Source: Mucilaginibacter dorajii (GTDB lineage: Bacteria > Bacteroidota > Bacteroidia > Sphingobacteriales > Sphingobacteriaceae). From it: DNA of 64,000 nucleotides. This document shows positions 1 through 9,626 of this stretch, in pieces. Positions within the stretch are counted from its first letter, which is position 1; each line of letters begins with the position of its first letter. A program made the position numbers and the translations under genes. The DNA is taken from assembly GCF_024808255.1 (NCBI RefSeq), contig NZ_JANTYS010000001.1:248001-312000 (forward strand), written 5' to 3'. The notes under the pieces are model-generated. The model had not been told where the DNA came from. It did not search any database and saw nothing but the letters and a program-made list of their open reading frames with translations.

Positions 1-682
1 CCCACATTTCGTGTGTCACCCGTGGTTCCTGCCCGCGTTCTTCATCAAACAAAAAAGTATTCGAGGCGCAGAGCAGCAACTTGCCGGTCGGGCTTTTTGC
101 TGTTGAAGTAAGCAGACTAATAGGTCCAACCTCGTTATAATAGTTTTGAACATCGCGCAAAGCATCCGGTGTTTCCAGGGCACTGGTAGCATTGATCGTA
201 ATATTTTTTTTAGCAGTGATATAAATATCCATCAAAACCGTAAAGGGCAGTTGTCTTAGCGCATAATAAGTGTATTTTACCGAAGCTTCATCTCCAAGGT
301 CAAACGTTGCGGTAAAGCAGCCGTGCTGCATATCAAGTTCCTGCTTATAGTTGCTGACGCTCCTGGCCTCGGCACGTTTGCCATTGATGTCGAGCGACAT
401 GTTCAATAAATTAAAACTATTCAGAAAATTGCTTACCCTTCCCCGGCCATATAAATCATAGGCACCGGCAAGTGTTACATTTTTGATCTTAAACACTTCC
501 GGCGACGAAACCATACCAATCATTCCGTTGGCAACGGTAACCCCATAATAGTTTGACGGGTCGATGTTTGTCGCGGTTATTTTCCATGGGTCTGGCGTTT
601 GCGCGAAGCAAATTGTATTAACTAAAGTTAAAAAAATAATATAGAGGAGCCGTTGTTTACTTGTCAGGCCTGTTGTTTTCAT
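1..682 (-). CDS. GH65-like secreted glycoside hydrolase/phosphorylase, N-terminal part (cut by window edge)
   Basis: The minus strand is open from the ATG at 680-682 to the window edge, so about 227 N-terminal residues are visible and the catalytic barrel is missing. The protein starts with a hydrophobic signal peptide ending near 'CFAQ', so it is probably periplasmic. The segment 'ANGMIGM', the 'GAYDLYGRGR' stretch and the 'ELDMQHGCFTATF' stretch resemble the beta-sandwich N-domain of GH65 enzymes (kojibiose, maltose or trehalose phosphorylases and hydrolases). It lies directly downstream of a SusC/SusD pair on the same strand, fitting an alpha-glucoside-type PUL. A GH95-like N-domain is an alternative because the folds are similar. 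Without the catalytic part the substrate cannot be named. Confidence 0.6.
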   Translation of the reverse strand, partial: MKTTGLTSKQRLLYIIFLTLVNTICFAQTPDPWKITATNIDPSNYYGVTVANGMIGMVSSPEVFKIKNVTLAGAYDLYGRGRVSNFLNSFNLLNMSLDINGKRAEARSVSNYKQELDMQHGCFTATFDLGDEASVKYTYYALRQLPFTVLMDIYITAKKNITINATSALETPDALRDVQNYYNEVGPISLLTSTAKSPTGKLLLCASNTFLFDEERGQEPRVTHEMW

Positions 683-809
683 ATTTTATGATTTAGTCTT
701 TCAAATTGGCTAGTATAAGCATACGCCAACTGCCCCGCTGTTTAAAGTGCGGTTACTATTCTGGAATTAAAATTTATGCTGAAAATCTATACCATGGATC
801 GTTATTCAT

Positions 810-838
810 AAGACTGCCGGCATTCCTCCGGCAGTCTT
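810..838 (-). terminator. Strong hairpin after susD
   Basis: Arms AAGACTGCCGG (810-820) and CCGGCAGTCTT (828-838) form an 11-bp perfect stem with a 7-nt loop. It sits 25 bp past the susD stop on the minus strand. No U-tract follows, so it may act as a partial terminator or mRNA-stabilising hairpin that lowers expression of the downstream GH65-like gene relative to susCD. Confidence 0.6.
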
Positions 839-862
839 GTATAACAAACTATCCATTAGCCA

Positions 863-2407
863 TTATTTGGCATAACCAGGATTCTGAACCAGCTTGGTAT
901 TGGCAAGCTCAGTAAGCGGGATAGGCAAAATTTCGTTTTTACCAGCTATGAAACCCTTAAAGGCAAGCGTCGAGGCTGCATCGCCCCACCTTACCAGGTC
1001 AAACCAACGGTGCCCTTCGGTAGCAAGTTCTAAACGGCGCTCAGCTTTAATGTTAGCCATTGTTGCTGCTACAGGAGTCAAGCCAACGCGGGCACGCACC
1101 GCATTTAACAAAGCTGCGGCCCTTGTTGCATCGCCTCCACCTTGTATTAAAGCTTCAGCTTCCATCAGGTAAGTATCGGCTAAACGGATCTCAATATAGT
1201 TGTTTGGATAGTTAAGGTCAATCACGCCTTGAGTTGCTTTATACTTATTAAGCGGCGCATACTTTAATGTAAAGTAGCCGGTATTCTGGTAACTTGGCGT
1301 GTAGCTGGTGTTTTGTACTTTGACCAGGCTGTCCATATTCAGTATAGTGTAACCATACCTTGGGTCTTTAACGCTGCCATAGTAAGGTGCAGTAAATGCA
1401 GACACCAACTGCGTAGTAACCGGGTTAAAGCCCCAGCCGCTTCCATATACAGGGCCACTATAATCTCTTGCGCCCACCATCTGAACGTAAACATCACCTT
1501 TAACAGTACTCCAGTGGTCCCAGTCATAAGCCTGGTTTGGCGTAAAATTCCACTCAAAAATAGATTCGCTGTTGAACTTATTATCCGGGTTGAATATCTG
1601 GCCATAATTTGCTTGCAAATGATAACCATAAATAGCTGTTGTGCCACCCGGTGTACCATTGACAATGGCCAGTTGAGTTGCTGCCTGGGTATATTTTTTA
1701 TCATACAAATAAACTTTGCCAAGTAACGCAATTGCAGCCCCTTGTGTAATGCGGCCCAGTTCGCTACCGCTCACTGTCGCAGGCAGGTTAGGGATTGCTG
1801 CCTGCAAATCAGCCTCAATTGAAGTGTAGACAGTTGCGGGATCAGCTTGTGGTTGCATGTAAATATCCGCAGGTGCCAGGGTTTTGGTTATTAACGGGAT
1901 ATTTTTAAATAACCTAACCAGATCGAAATAGTAGTGCGCACGCAAGAAGGTGGCTTCGGCAATGTACCTGTTTTTGGTAGCGTCGGCCAGGCCTGCAATC
2001 GTAGTAGTTTGCAATACATCAATAATGGTGTTGGCCCTGCTCACTCCCAGAAAATCGATACCCCAGAAGGCTAGTTGTGGCCCTGCACCTGCAGTCATTT
2101 GGTAATTGTTAAACAATTGCCAGTTAGCGATGTCGCCTGAACCTCCGCCGCCTGCGTAGCAATCGTCTGAACCCGAGTTTAACAGTCCACGCGGATCAGA
2201 ATAACTCGCATCCATGCCGCCTATTTCGGTTACCAGAGGGCTATACGCTGCTGCCAGGCCTGCAAACGCTTCATCGGGTGTAGAATAATAGTTCGCCTGT
2301 TGAAATTGTCCCTTAGGTTCAGTTTCCAGGAATGATTTTTTGCAGGAAATGAGTGTGGATAAGCCCAGCAAAAAAACAGCTATATATTTAACATCAATTT
2401 TTTTCAT
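863..2407 (-). CDS. SusD/RagB-family glycan-binding lipoprotein
   Basis: This 514-residue protein has a lipoprotein signal peptide with a lipobox ending in 'LISC' (Cys22), placing it at the outer membrane surface. After the lipobox comes the usual SusD start 'KKSFLETEPKGQ'. The middle has the tetratricopeptide-like helical core ('RYIAEATFLRAHYYFDLVR', residues about 145-165), and the C-terminus has the typical 'ELATEGHRWFDLVRWGDA' and 'EILPIPLTEL....QNPGY' segments. SusD proteins cap the SusC channel and bind the glycan. It starts 25 bp after the susC stop, so the two are co-transcribed. Confidence 0.95.
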   Translation of the reverse strand: MKKIDVKYIAVFLLGLSTLISCKKSFLETEPKGQFQQANYYSTPDEAFAGLAAAYSPLVTEIGGMDASYSDPRGLLNSGSDDCYAGGGGSGDIANWQLFNNYQMTAGAGPQLAFWGIDFLGVSRANTIIDVLQTTTIAGLADATKNRYIAEATFLRAHYYFDLVRLFKNIPLITKTLAPADIYMQPQADPATVYTSIEADLQAAIPNLPATVSGSELGRITQGAAIALLGKVYLYDKKYTQAATQLAIVNGTPGGTTAIYGYHLQANYGQIFNPDNKFNSESIFEWNFTPNQAYDWDHWSTVKGDVYVQMVGARDYSGPVYGSGWGFNPVTTQLVSAFTAPYYGSVKDPRYGYTILNMDSLVKVQNTSYTPSYQNTGYFTLKYAPLNKYKATQGVIDLNYPNNYIEIRLADTYLMEAEALIQGGGDATRAAALLNAVRARVGLTPVAATMANIKAERRLELATEGHRWFDLVRWGDAASTLAFKGFIAGKNEILPIPLTELANTKLVQNPGYAK

Positions 2408-2432
2408 GATAATATTTTTAATAATTTAATAA

Positions 2433-5400
2433 TTATAATGCCACATCTAAACCAAACCGAATAGTTCTAGCTTTTGGATACACTCCCTGATCAACACCGC
2501 CTGATATTTCAGGATCGTAACCGTTATACTTTGTTACAGTAAACAGGTTATCGCCGCCTATATAAATATGTACGCGATTAACATCCCATTTGCCGGTAAG
2601 AGATTTTGGTAATGTATAACCAAGCTGTAATGTTTTTACACGCAGATAAGCACCGCTTTGCAGATCGAAGCTCGAAGGAACATGGTAGTTGCCGTTTGGA
2701 TCAGAATCTGTCAGCCTCGGATAGCTTGTATTGGTATTGCCTGGTGTCCAGGCGTTCAGGGCCGCTATCGGATAATTGGCAGCGGTTACATCCAGGCGGC
2801 GGTATTGCTGGAATATTTTATTGCCCCACACACCCTGGCCAAATACATTAAGGTCGAATTGTTTGTAGTTTACAACAAAATTAAAGCCGTATTGCCAGGT
2901 GGGGATCGGACTGCCCAGGTTTTGACGGTCACTTGGGCCGATCGGGCCTGCGCCTGTGGTGCTGGCATAGATCAGATCGCCGGATTTCGCATTAGGCTGT
3001 AGCAGGTTGCCGCTGGCGTCTTTATACGCGTTTACCTGAGCTTGTGACTGGAATATGCCCAATACCTTGTAACCGTAGAAATAGTTAAGAGGCTGGCCGA
3101 CTGAAATGCGCTGGATGGTGGAAGGATTAGCACTATGCCAGTCGCCCGTGTTGATAAATGGAAGCACATTCAGATTAGTAACCGTGTTTTTGTTATAGGA
3201 AATATTTCCGTTTAATTTTAAAGTGAAGTCACCAAATTTATGATTATAGCCTAACTGCAGTTCGACACCCTCATTGGTGATGCCACCTGCATTTGAATAG
3301 GGGGCACTGCTAACACCTACATACGAAGGAAGCGGTACCTGCATCAGCAATTGGTCGCTAACTTTTTTATAATAGTCAAGTGTTATGGTAAGATCCTGAA
3401 ACATCGTCATATCAATTGCCAGATCGGTTGATTTGTCCCGTTCCCACTGCAAATTCGGATTAGCCAATGTTTGCGGGCCATAACCTGTAACCAATGTCTG
3501 GCTGCCAGCAGGGCCAAAAACATAACTGCCGATACCACTTACAATTGGCGAATACTGGAAAGGGGCCAATGCCAGTTCATTACCTAATACACCATAAGAA
3601 GCACGGACTTTCAAATAGTCAATAAAAGTATTTTTAGGGAACCAGTTTTCTTTGGTAACAACCCAACCTGCCGATACTGAAGGAAAATTACCATAGATGT
3701 TATCAGTGCCGAATTTTGAAGAGCCATCGCGGCGAAAGCCAGCCTGGATGAGGTATTTCTGATCGTAATCATAAGTAACACGACTGAAATAGGAAGCATG
3801 TTTGATGGGTTGGTTATCACCGGCAGAGCCAAATCGTTGTGACTGCGGCAAGCTAAAATTGAATGAAGCCTGTTGATAGGTAGAAATAGGCTCCCCATAG
3901 TAGGTAGTGCCAACCGACCCGCCGCTTTCCTGTTCAGCACTTGTACCCGCTAACACCGTAAAATTATGTTTACCGATTAAACGGGTATATGTTGCTGTGT
4001 TGTCCCAATTCCATTCGAGGTTTTGGTTAGATGAGCGCGACTGGCTGTTTTGCGCCAGGTTACTGTTGGTGGGAGTTAAATAATAAATCGGCTTGAATGA
4101 TTCCGTACCATAAAATGCCTGCCTGGCGGCAATTTGTGTTTTTATTGACAAACCTTTTATCGGGCTAAGTTCAGCATACACATCGCCAATCAGGCTATGC
4201 GACCAGTTATAATTACCATCGAATAGTTTCACTTCTGCCAATGGATTAAGTAAAGGCGCATAGTTTGATATGCCATAAGGCAAGCCTTGTGCATTTCTTA
4301 AAAGGTACGCCGCATTGTTGTTATATATGGCAGCATTAGGCTGTGAATTGATATCGGTAACCACTGCAGGGGTAATTGGGTCAAGATTGATCGCATCGTT
4401 CAGCGGGCCGCTGCTCCAGTAGTTGGTATTAAAGAATGTTGTGCTCCTGGTATAACTATAGTTAAAGTTTTCACCAAACTTAATATACTTTTTGGGCTGG
4501 AAACTGGTGTTTACCCGGAAGTTCATCCGCTTATAATCAGATTGATCGGTCGCAACAATACCTTTCTGATCCAGGTAGGCTACCGATGTAAAATAGTTTG
4601 ATGTTTCGGTACCGCCACTTACCGACAAATTATGGCTCATCATAGGCGCTGTTCCAAATATTTCGTCTTGCCAGTTTGTACCGGTACCAAATTGCGATGG
4701 ATTTGCAAATGGCGCAGTACCGCCGTCATTAGTAACAGCTTGGTTTCTTAGTTGGGCATACTGGGTAGCATTAGCTAATTTGAGCTTATTAGCAACTGTT
4801 TGAGAACCGTAATAAAAATTATAGTTAAGCTTTGGTGTACCAGGTTTGCCTTTTTTAGTGGTGATCAGGATAACGCCATTTGCTGAGCGCGAACCATAAA
4901 TGCCAGCAGAAGCATCTTTCAATACCTGGATCGATTCAATATCATTTGGATTAACGGAATCATAACCACCATTATCCCATATCTGTCCGTCAATTACGTA
5001 CAAAGGACTGGAGTTGGTTAGTGAGTTAACACCCCTTATGATAACGCTTGGGCTAGCCCCCGGAGCGCCTGAATTTTGCGTAACCGCAACGCCCGCTGCA
5101 CGGCCTTGCAGCGCATCATCAACGCGGGTGATCTGCTGGCCCTTCATGTCATCTGAGCTAACGCTCGAAATGGCACCGGTTAATGTAGCTTTCTTTTGCG
5201 TACCGTATCCAATAACAACCAATTCATTTAGCCCGCTGGTGAGCGTTGTCAACCTAATTTCAATATTTGTTTGAGAGCTAATTTTAATCTCCTGGGTTTG
5301 AAATCCGATGAAAGACACAACCAGTACATCACCCGGTTGGGTATCAATCGAAAATTCTCCGTTGTTATTGGTAATGACGCCTTTCGATGTACCTTTTATA

Positions 5401-5855
5401 GTAACGGATGCACCGGGCAAAGGTGCGCCCTTATCGTCGGTAACTGTTCCCTTTATGGGGGTGGCCTGCTCGACCGATACCTTTACAACTTCGGTTTTTC
5501 TTTTAATAATAACAGTATTGCCGTTAATCAAAAAGGTAAAAGGCTGGTTAAAAAAACACTTTTCCAACACATCATTAAGCTCTGCATCTTTTACAGAGAT
5601 GCTTACAAGTTTTGCCGTATTAAGTATATCTGAACTATAAATAAAATTGTAATTGGTTTGCCGGGTAATTTGATCTAAAACATCAATAAGGGGTTTGTTT
5701 TTGACATTTAAACTGGTTTTTTGGGCATATGTTGAAGCGCTTACCTGCATAAAGGCAACTACCCATAAAATAACAGTTAATTTCATTACTCTCAAAAATT
5801 TGGATAACGCGCAGGAAGTACTCCCGCAAGTAATTCCGGTAAAAATTTTATACAT
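2433..5855 (-). CDS. SusC/RagA-family TonB-dependent transporter with N-terminal STN signalling domain
   Basis: This 1140-residue outer-membrane transporter imports oligosaccharides with its SusD partner. After a signal peptide ('STYAQ' near residue 45) there is an STN (secretin/TonB short N-terminal) domain at about 49-119, a carboxypeptidase-regulatory-like domain at 133-205, the plug at about 218-336 with the family motif 'GYGTQKKATLTGA', and a long beta-barrel ending in an aromatic-rich strand. The STN domain is the part that contacts a FecR anti-sigma factor, and a fecR gene lies immediately upstream. This is therefore a transducing transporter, unlike the second SusC in the window, which lacks STN. 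Confidence 0.95.
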   Translation of the reverse strand: MYKIFTGITCGSTSCALSKFLRVMKLTVILWVVAFMQVSASTYAQKTSLNVKNKPLIDVLDQITRQTNYNFIYSSDILNTAKLVSISVKDAELNDVLEKCFFNQPFTFLINGNTVIIKRKTEVVKVSVEQATPIKGTVTDDKGAPLPGASVTIKGTSKGVITNNNGEFSIDTQPGDVLVVSFIGFQTQEIKISSQTNIEIRLTTLTSGLNELVVIGYGTQKKATLTGAISSVSSDDMKGQQITRVDDALQGRAAGVAVTQNSGAPGASPSVIIRGVNSLTNSSPLYVIDGQIWDNGGYDSVNPNDIESIQVLKDASAGIYGSRSANGVILITTKKGKPGTPKLNYNFYYGSQTVANKLKLANATQYAQLRNQAVTNDGGTAPFANPSQFGTGTNWQDEIFGTAPMMSHNLSVSGGTETSNYFTSVAYLDQKGIVATDQSDYKRMNFRVNTSFQPKKYIKFGENFNYSYTRSTTFFNTNYWSSGPLNDAINLDPITPAVVTDINSQPNAAIYNNNAAYLLRNAQGLPYGISNYAPLLNPLAEVKLFDGNYNWSHSLIGDVYAELSPIKGLSIKTQIAARQAFYGTESFKPIYYLTPTNSNLAQNSQSRSSNQNLEWNWDNTATYTRLIGKHNFTVLAGTSAEQESGGSVGTTYYGEPISTYQQASFNFSLPQSQRFGSAGDNQPIKHASYFSRVTYDYDQKYLIQAGFRRDGSSKFGTDNIYGNFPSVSAGWVVTKENWFPKNTFIDYLKVRASYGVLGNELALAPFQYSPIVSGIGSYVFGPAGSQTLVTGYGPQTLANPNLQWERDKSTDLAIDMTMFQDLTITLDYYKKVSDQLLMQVPLPSYVGVSSAPYSNAGGITNEGVELQLGYNHKFGDFTLKLNGNISYNKNTVTNLNVLPFINTGDWHSANPSTIQRISVGQPLNYFYGYKVLGIFQSQAQVNAYKDASGNLLQPNAKSGDLIYASTTGAGPIGPSDRQNLGSPIPTWQYGFNFVVNYKQFDLNVFGQGVWGNKIFQQYRRLDVTAANYPIAALNAWTPGNTNTSYPRLTDSDPNGNYHVPSSFDLQSGAYLRVKTLQLGYTLPKSLTGKWDVNRVHIYIGGDNLFTVTKYNGYDPEISGGVDQGVYPKARTIRFGLDVAL

Positions 5856-5928
5856 TTGAATGTTAGGTTAAATTAGTTGTACGAAACGATTAATATTAGT
5901 TACCTGGCCCGGCTTCTCATTGCCGGAG

Positions 5929-5961
5929 ATCATCAGGAGCGGTACCAACGCTTCTGGTGAT
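5929..5961. other. Intergenic hairpin between fecR and susC
   Basis: Arms at 5929-5941 and 5949-5961 pair over 13 positions with a 7-nt loop; two pairs are G-T on the plus strand and would be A-C mismatches in the minus-strand transcript. It lies in the 146-bp gap between fecR and susC and could mark a processing or attenuation point, but no T-run accompanies it. Confidence 0.35.
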
Positions 5962-6001
5962 TTATTTGATAACCATAATTGTTGTTATTTTTAGTATTTT
6001 T

Positions 6002-7138
6002 TTATTTCAACACAGTTATCCTCCTTCCTTCAATTTTAAAGTGAATAGTTCCGGTTAATTCCATGTTTTTCAGCAGTTCGGAGATGTTTTTATATTTTGA
6101 AACCCGCCCGCCGAATTTTTTATTCTTAATATCGGCATCATAGGCAACGTCAACATCGTACCATCTTGCTGCAGTTTTCATTACACTTTCAATACTGGCA
6201 TCATGGAATATAAAATAACCATTTTTCCAGGCAAGTGCTTCATCCATGTTCGCCGGTGAGACTTCCAAATTACCAGCCGATTTTGATACAACAACCTGCT
6301 GGCCCGGCACCAACATCTTTTGCTGGCTGTTTTTGCTGATTTTTATTGACCCTTCTGCTAATGTGGCTTTGGTTTCTTCATCATCGTAAGCCTTTATATC
6401 AAAATGGGTTCCTAAAACCTCAATACTGGCATTGTTAAATTTTACGATAAAAGGCATTCCCTTATTTTTTGTAACTTCAAAATAAGCTTCGCCTGTTAAT
6501 TCAACGGTGCGGTTTCGGCCAACAAAGGATGACGGGAATTTTAAGGACGATGCGGCATTGAGCCATACTTTTGTTCCATCGGAAAGTACCAACTGATACT
6601 GCCCGCCACGAGGAGTGGATATTGAATTTGTTACCGGATTTTTATCTTCAGCTGAAGCAACATACTCCACTATCCTGCCCTGTTGTTTTTTTACAGTAAG
6701 ATCTTTCCGTTTGCTGATTATTCCGTTAGCAACATCGTTTAATGAAATTACCTTTCCGCTTGCCAGTGTGAGTATCGCTTTGTTTGATCCGGGTGCAACA
6801 TCATGAACCGCAATAGCTGGCTTATTATTTTTTAAAGGCTTTACCGACTGATTATTTTTTAGAAAAAGCAGCCCGACAGTACCAAAAATTAAAATAGCCG
6901 CTGCCGAAGACCACCACTTTATTCTTTGGAGCTTAACAATCATCGGTTGACCAGTGCTTTTATTAAGTTTGTTGAATATCCTTCTTTTTGTTTCACTATA
7001 CTCATTGGCTTCATCATCCTTTACAACCACATACATTTCAAATTCATCACGGTAAAGCAACACCTCTTTTATTTCATCGGGTGTTGCCTCTCCGGCAATG
7101 TATTTTTCATACAGCAACAGGTATTCTGCTTGGGTCAT
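6002..7138 (-). CDS. FecR-family anti-sigma factor
   Basis: An inner-membrane protein that holds an ECF sigma factor and receives the substrate signal from the STN domain of a TonB-dependent transporter. The reading frame is open further upstream, but the ATG at 7138 ('MTQAEYLLLYEKYIAGE') gives the normal FecR N-terminus, so that start is chosen (378 residues). A single TM segment ('SAAAILIFGTVGLLFL') follows the cytoplasmic anti-sigma region. The periplasmic FecR domain shows 'TPRGGQYQLVLSDGTKVWLN', 'GEAYFEV' and 'FIVKFNNASIEVLGTHFDI', and the C-terminal DUF4974-like region follows. Its partner sigma factor is divergent and susC is downstream. Confidence 0.93.
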   Translation of the reverse strand: MTQAEYLLLYEKYIAGEATPDEIKEVLLYRDEFEMYVVVKDDEANEYSETKRRIFNKLNKSTGQPMIVKLQRIKWWSSAAAILIFGTVGLLFLKNNQSVKPLKNNKPAIAVHDVAPGSNKAILTLASGKVISLNDVANGIISKRKDLTVKKQQGRIVEYVASAEDKNPVTNSISTPRGGQYQLVLSDGTKVWLNAASSLKFPSSFVGRNRTVELTGEAYFEVTKNKGMPFIVKFNNASIEVLGTHFDIKAYDDEETKATLAEGSIKISKNSQQKMLVPGQQVVVSKSAGNLEVSPANMDEALAWKNGYFIFHDASIESVMKTAARWYDVDVAYDADIKNKKFGGRVSKYKNISELLKNMELTGTIHFKIEGRRITVLK

Positions 7139-7294
7139 TTTATAATGGTTTATTAATTGGCTTATATTAATATAGAGGTACTTTCGTGCCATGCACACAC
7201 TTTATTTTTGAAAAAAAATCACGCAACATCTATATATTGATTTCAATATCTACCTTTAAATCTTATAATTGTATTTTTATTGTTACAACCAATT

Positions 7295-7882
7295 ATGGCA
7301 AAAAGCTTCCCAAGCGACGCCGATCTGTGGGAAAAGATCGTTAACGATGATTATCGTGCTTTTACAGCGCTCTTTGAACGCCATTGGTATATACTATATA
7401 AAACTGCGAATAAATATATTAAAGACCCTGATACCTGCGAGGAACTAGTTCACGACCTGTTCCTTAATATCTGGAACAGAAGAAAATATCTAAACATCGC
7501 CGATTTTAAAAGCTACTTAAAAACCTCTACCCGTTACCTGGTCTATAGTTCTTTAAAGAAAAGTGAAAATCTGTCTGTTGTGTACCTGGAATCCTACCCG
7601 GAGGAGACAAAACTAACCCAGGAAAACAGTGGCCAGGAAAATATGATCTACCACGACCTAGAAAATGAAATGGAGGCCTGTTTAAAACAACTGCCCAAGC
7701 GTAGTTGTGAAATATTTTTATTAAGCCGGAAACACCACCTCACCAATAATGAAATTGCTGAACGGCTTGGAATATCAAAGCGTTCTGTAGAAAACCAAAT
7801 CACTCAAGCCTTAAAACATTTAAGATTACACTTTAAGGATATAGCGATATTCATTCTGTGCAATGCTTTTTTTAGGCGATGA
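7295..7882 (+). CDS. ECF RNA polymerase sigma factor (FecI-like)
   Basis: A 195-residue sigma-70 family protein. Region 2 is at about residues 22-90 ('AFTALFERHWYILYKTANKYI', 'CEELVHDLFLNIWNRR') and region 4 at about 130-185 ('LKQLPKRSCEIFLLSRKHHLTNNEIAERLGISKRSVENQI'). An in-frame TTG lies 15 nt upstream, but ATG 7295 fits the family start. It is divergent from fecR across a gap of about 156 bp. FecI/FecR pairs in Bacteroidota PULs are usually co-directional, so the arrangement is unusual. It probably drives transcription of the susCD-GH65 genes when released by FecR. Confidence 0.93.
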   Translation: MAKSFPSDADLWEKIVNDDYRAFTALFERHWYILYKTANKYIKDPDTCEELVHDLFLNIWNRRKYLNIADFKSYLKTSTRYLVYSSLKKSENLSVVYLESYPEETKLTQENSGQENMIYHDLENEMEACLKQLPKRSCEIFLLSRKHHLTNNEIAERLGISKRSVENQITQALKHLRLHFKDIAIFILCNAFFRR

Positions 7883-7970
7883 AAGGATAGGAAATAACTT
7901 TCAATTTCCGCCGATATGTTTTAGGTCGTGAAAGATGGATCTTTCTAACACAGAATGGTTTTTGAATTTA

Positions 7971-8376
7971 AATGTTTGGAATGGAGATTTTAATCTCTTT
8001 CAAAATTGGCTCAACAGCCTCCAAAAACTCAAATAAGCGTTCTAAGAATTTCCCTTTTTGGCTACTATGGTCAATATGTTGTAGTTTATCCAATATGGCT
8101 AAAGTTCATTCAATCTTTGGGCGCAATAGCATCAAAATTCATAGGGTTAAAGCAAATCAACAAGGGCTATATAGTTTTGCGGAGTCAGAAATTGGAACTG
8201 CTTTTTTTAGCTGTTCGGACGAGTTGGTATCGGTAACCTGGCCGGGTATCTCTTCTAATAGAAATAGGGGGACGCATTTTATTCTCTTTGGTTGTTAAGC
8301 AAATGTCTCTATTTTGAACTTTTTTCCCGTCAATTCAGCTGCGAGTCTAGCATTTTCAGTCTTCATTTTCGTCAAC
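7971..8376 (-). pseudogene. Possible decayed gene remnants (low confidence)
   Basis: The 557-bp gap between the sigma factor and the efflux adaptor holds no intact gene. On the minus strand there are short protein-like stretches ended by stops in different frames. One of about 46 codons ends near 7971 and contains 'KFLERLFEFLEAVEPILKEI'. One ends at 8295 and contains 'MKTENARLAAELTGKKFKIE', a leucine-rich helix resembling the coiled coil of IS3-type OrfA proteins. This pattern suggests an eroded, frameshifted gene, perhaps a transposase, but I cannot name it. The right end overlaps the promoter of the efflux operon. Confidence 0.25.
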
Positions 8377-8422
8377 TCAGTCAGTTTTAAATAAATAGAC
8401 CTTTCATCAGCTACATTTTTGC
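8355..8422 (+). promoter_or_regulatory. Promoter of the efflux operon with paired LytTR-type direct repeats
   Basis: Direct repeats TTCAGT (8355-8360) and CTCAGT (8376-8381) are 21 bp apart, the period of AgrA/LytTR-type sites. The second repeat lies 36 bp upstream of a -7-like element TACATTTTTGC (8412-8422), 28 bp before the adaptor ATG. The same layout with the same distances occurs at 17151-17218. The LytTR regulator gene is 8 kb downstream. The CAGT core also agrees with the AgrA consensus repeat. Confidence 0.6.
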
Positions 8423-8439
8423 ATCAAAATAATTGCAAG

Positions 8440-9501
8440 ATGGAACTGATGACAACAAAAAAACATGCTGCGCTGAATATATTGATAGGCCTAACCGTAG
8501 TGCTATTTTTTGCGGCTTGCGCCGGCAAAACACACGAAACCGATAGTGGAGCTGATAGTACTATATCGGTAAAAACAGAAACTGTTACCACTACCCCTAT
8601 TACTAACGAGATAACGCTCAGCGGCAATATTGAAGGAACCACCACTGTAAAACTTGGTTTTATGGTGCCAGGTAAAATCAACCTTATATCAAGCAAGGTC
8701 GGGGAGTTTGTATCCAAAGGTCAGTTGATAGCAAGCCTTGAGGCAACTAACTATGCCCTAAACAAGCAGCTTGCCGATGTACAGATGAATGAGGTGAAAG
8801 ATGAATACAACCGCTTAAAGCTTCTACATGGCAGGGGTAGTCTTAGCGAAAGCGATTTTTCAAAAATGAATGCCTCGCTGCAAAAGGCACAGGTACAACA
8901 GAAGTTAGAAATGAAAAATCTGAACGATACCAGGCTATACACCCCCATCAGTGGGGTACTGCTAAGCAAGCAGGCAGAAGCAGGTGAGATCATCGGCGCA
9001 GGTACCCAACTGTTCGTTGTCTCGGACATTAGGAAAGTAACTGTGCTGGCATTTGTACCTGAAGGGGAACTTGGCGGATTGCATATTGGGCAGGAGGCAA
9101 GCATCAGTATTACGGCGCTGGGCAAAACCTTTGCCGGCAAGATAACAGAAGTTGGCGCTGTAGCCGATGCTGCATCCAGGGCATTTACCGTAAAAATAGG
9201 GGTAGACAATGTCGGATTGCATATACGCCCCGGCATGATTGCGGAAGCCAGAATTTCTGCCAGTGGTCAAAAAGAAGGTATTCTGCTGTCAGCCGAAAGT
9301 ATTATAAACGATTCAGGTAACCAAAGCTATGTTTACGTAACTGATAAAGCCGGCCGGAAAGCTTTCAAACGTAAAGTAAGCCTGGGTAAAATGTCAGCAA
9401 ACAAAATCGAAATACTGTCCGGCCTGTCTATCGGCGAATCGGTCGTTGTATCGGGTCAAAGCAAGCTCTCCGATGGCTCTTCAATAACTATTATGAAATA
9501 A
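8440..9501 (+). CDS. RND efflux periplasmic adaptor lipoprotein (MFP/HlyD family)
   Basis: This links the inner-membrane RND pump to the TolC channel. The chosen ATG 8440 gives a 353-residue lipoprotein with a lipobox ending 'FFAAC' (Cys27); ATG 8449 is an alternative. Features include the barrel-sandwich/lipoyl halves ('GFMVPGKINLISSKVGEFVSKGQLIASLE' region and 'TRLYTPISGVLLSKQAEAGEII' region), a short helical hairpin between them, a beta-barrel ('VTVLAFVPEGELGGLHIGQEA' region) and a membrane-proximal domain. The pump and TolC genes follow on the same strand. The leader and first 18 codons resemble those of the small gene at 17235. Confidence 0.9.
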   Translation: MELMTTKKHAALNILIGLTVVLFFAACAGKTHETDSGADSTISVKTETVTTTPITNEITLSGNIEGTTTVKLGFMVPGKINLISSKVGEFVSKGQLIASLEATNYALNKQLADVQMNEVKDEYNRLKLLHGRGSLSESDFSKMNASLQKAQVQQKLEMKNLNDTRLYTPISGVLLSKQAEAGEIIGAGTQLFVVSDIRKVTVLAFVPEGELGGLHIGQEASISITALGKTFAGKITEVGAVADAASRAFTVKIGVDNVGLHIRPGMIAEARISASGQKEGILLSAESIINDSGNQSYVYVTDKAGRKAFKRKVSLGKMSANKIEILSGLSIGESVVVSGQSKLSDGSSITIMK

Positions 9502-9626
9502 ACGGTTCGGTAAGATCGACAGATCGCACGGATCCGGTTTTTGCAGCAGTCTCCTTTTATTTTTAGTATCAAACCGGTTATCATTTGTGATCCCCTCAGC
9601 TATTGAAAAACAAAAAAATTAAGAAT

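Noticed and set aside
1339..1731. Long frames inside susD, susC, RND and lyase genes on either strand
   Set aside because: They are shadows of the real genes: overlapping strong family matches, with no signals of their own.
7972..8298. 108-residue plus-strand frame
   Set aside because: Composition is not protein-like (Ser/Asn/Lys-rich, no motif), and the opposite strand looks more like decayed coding sequence.
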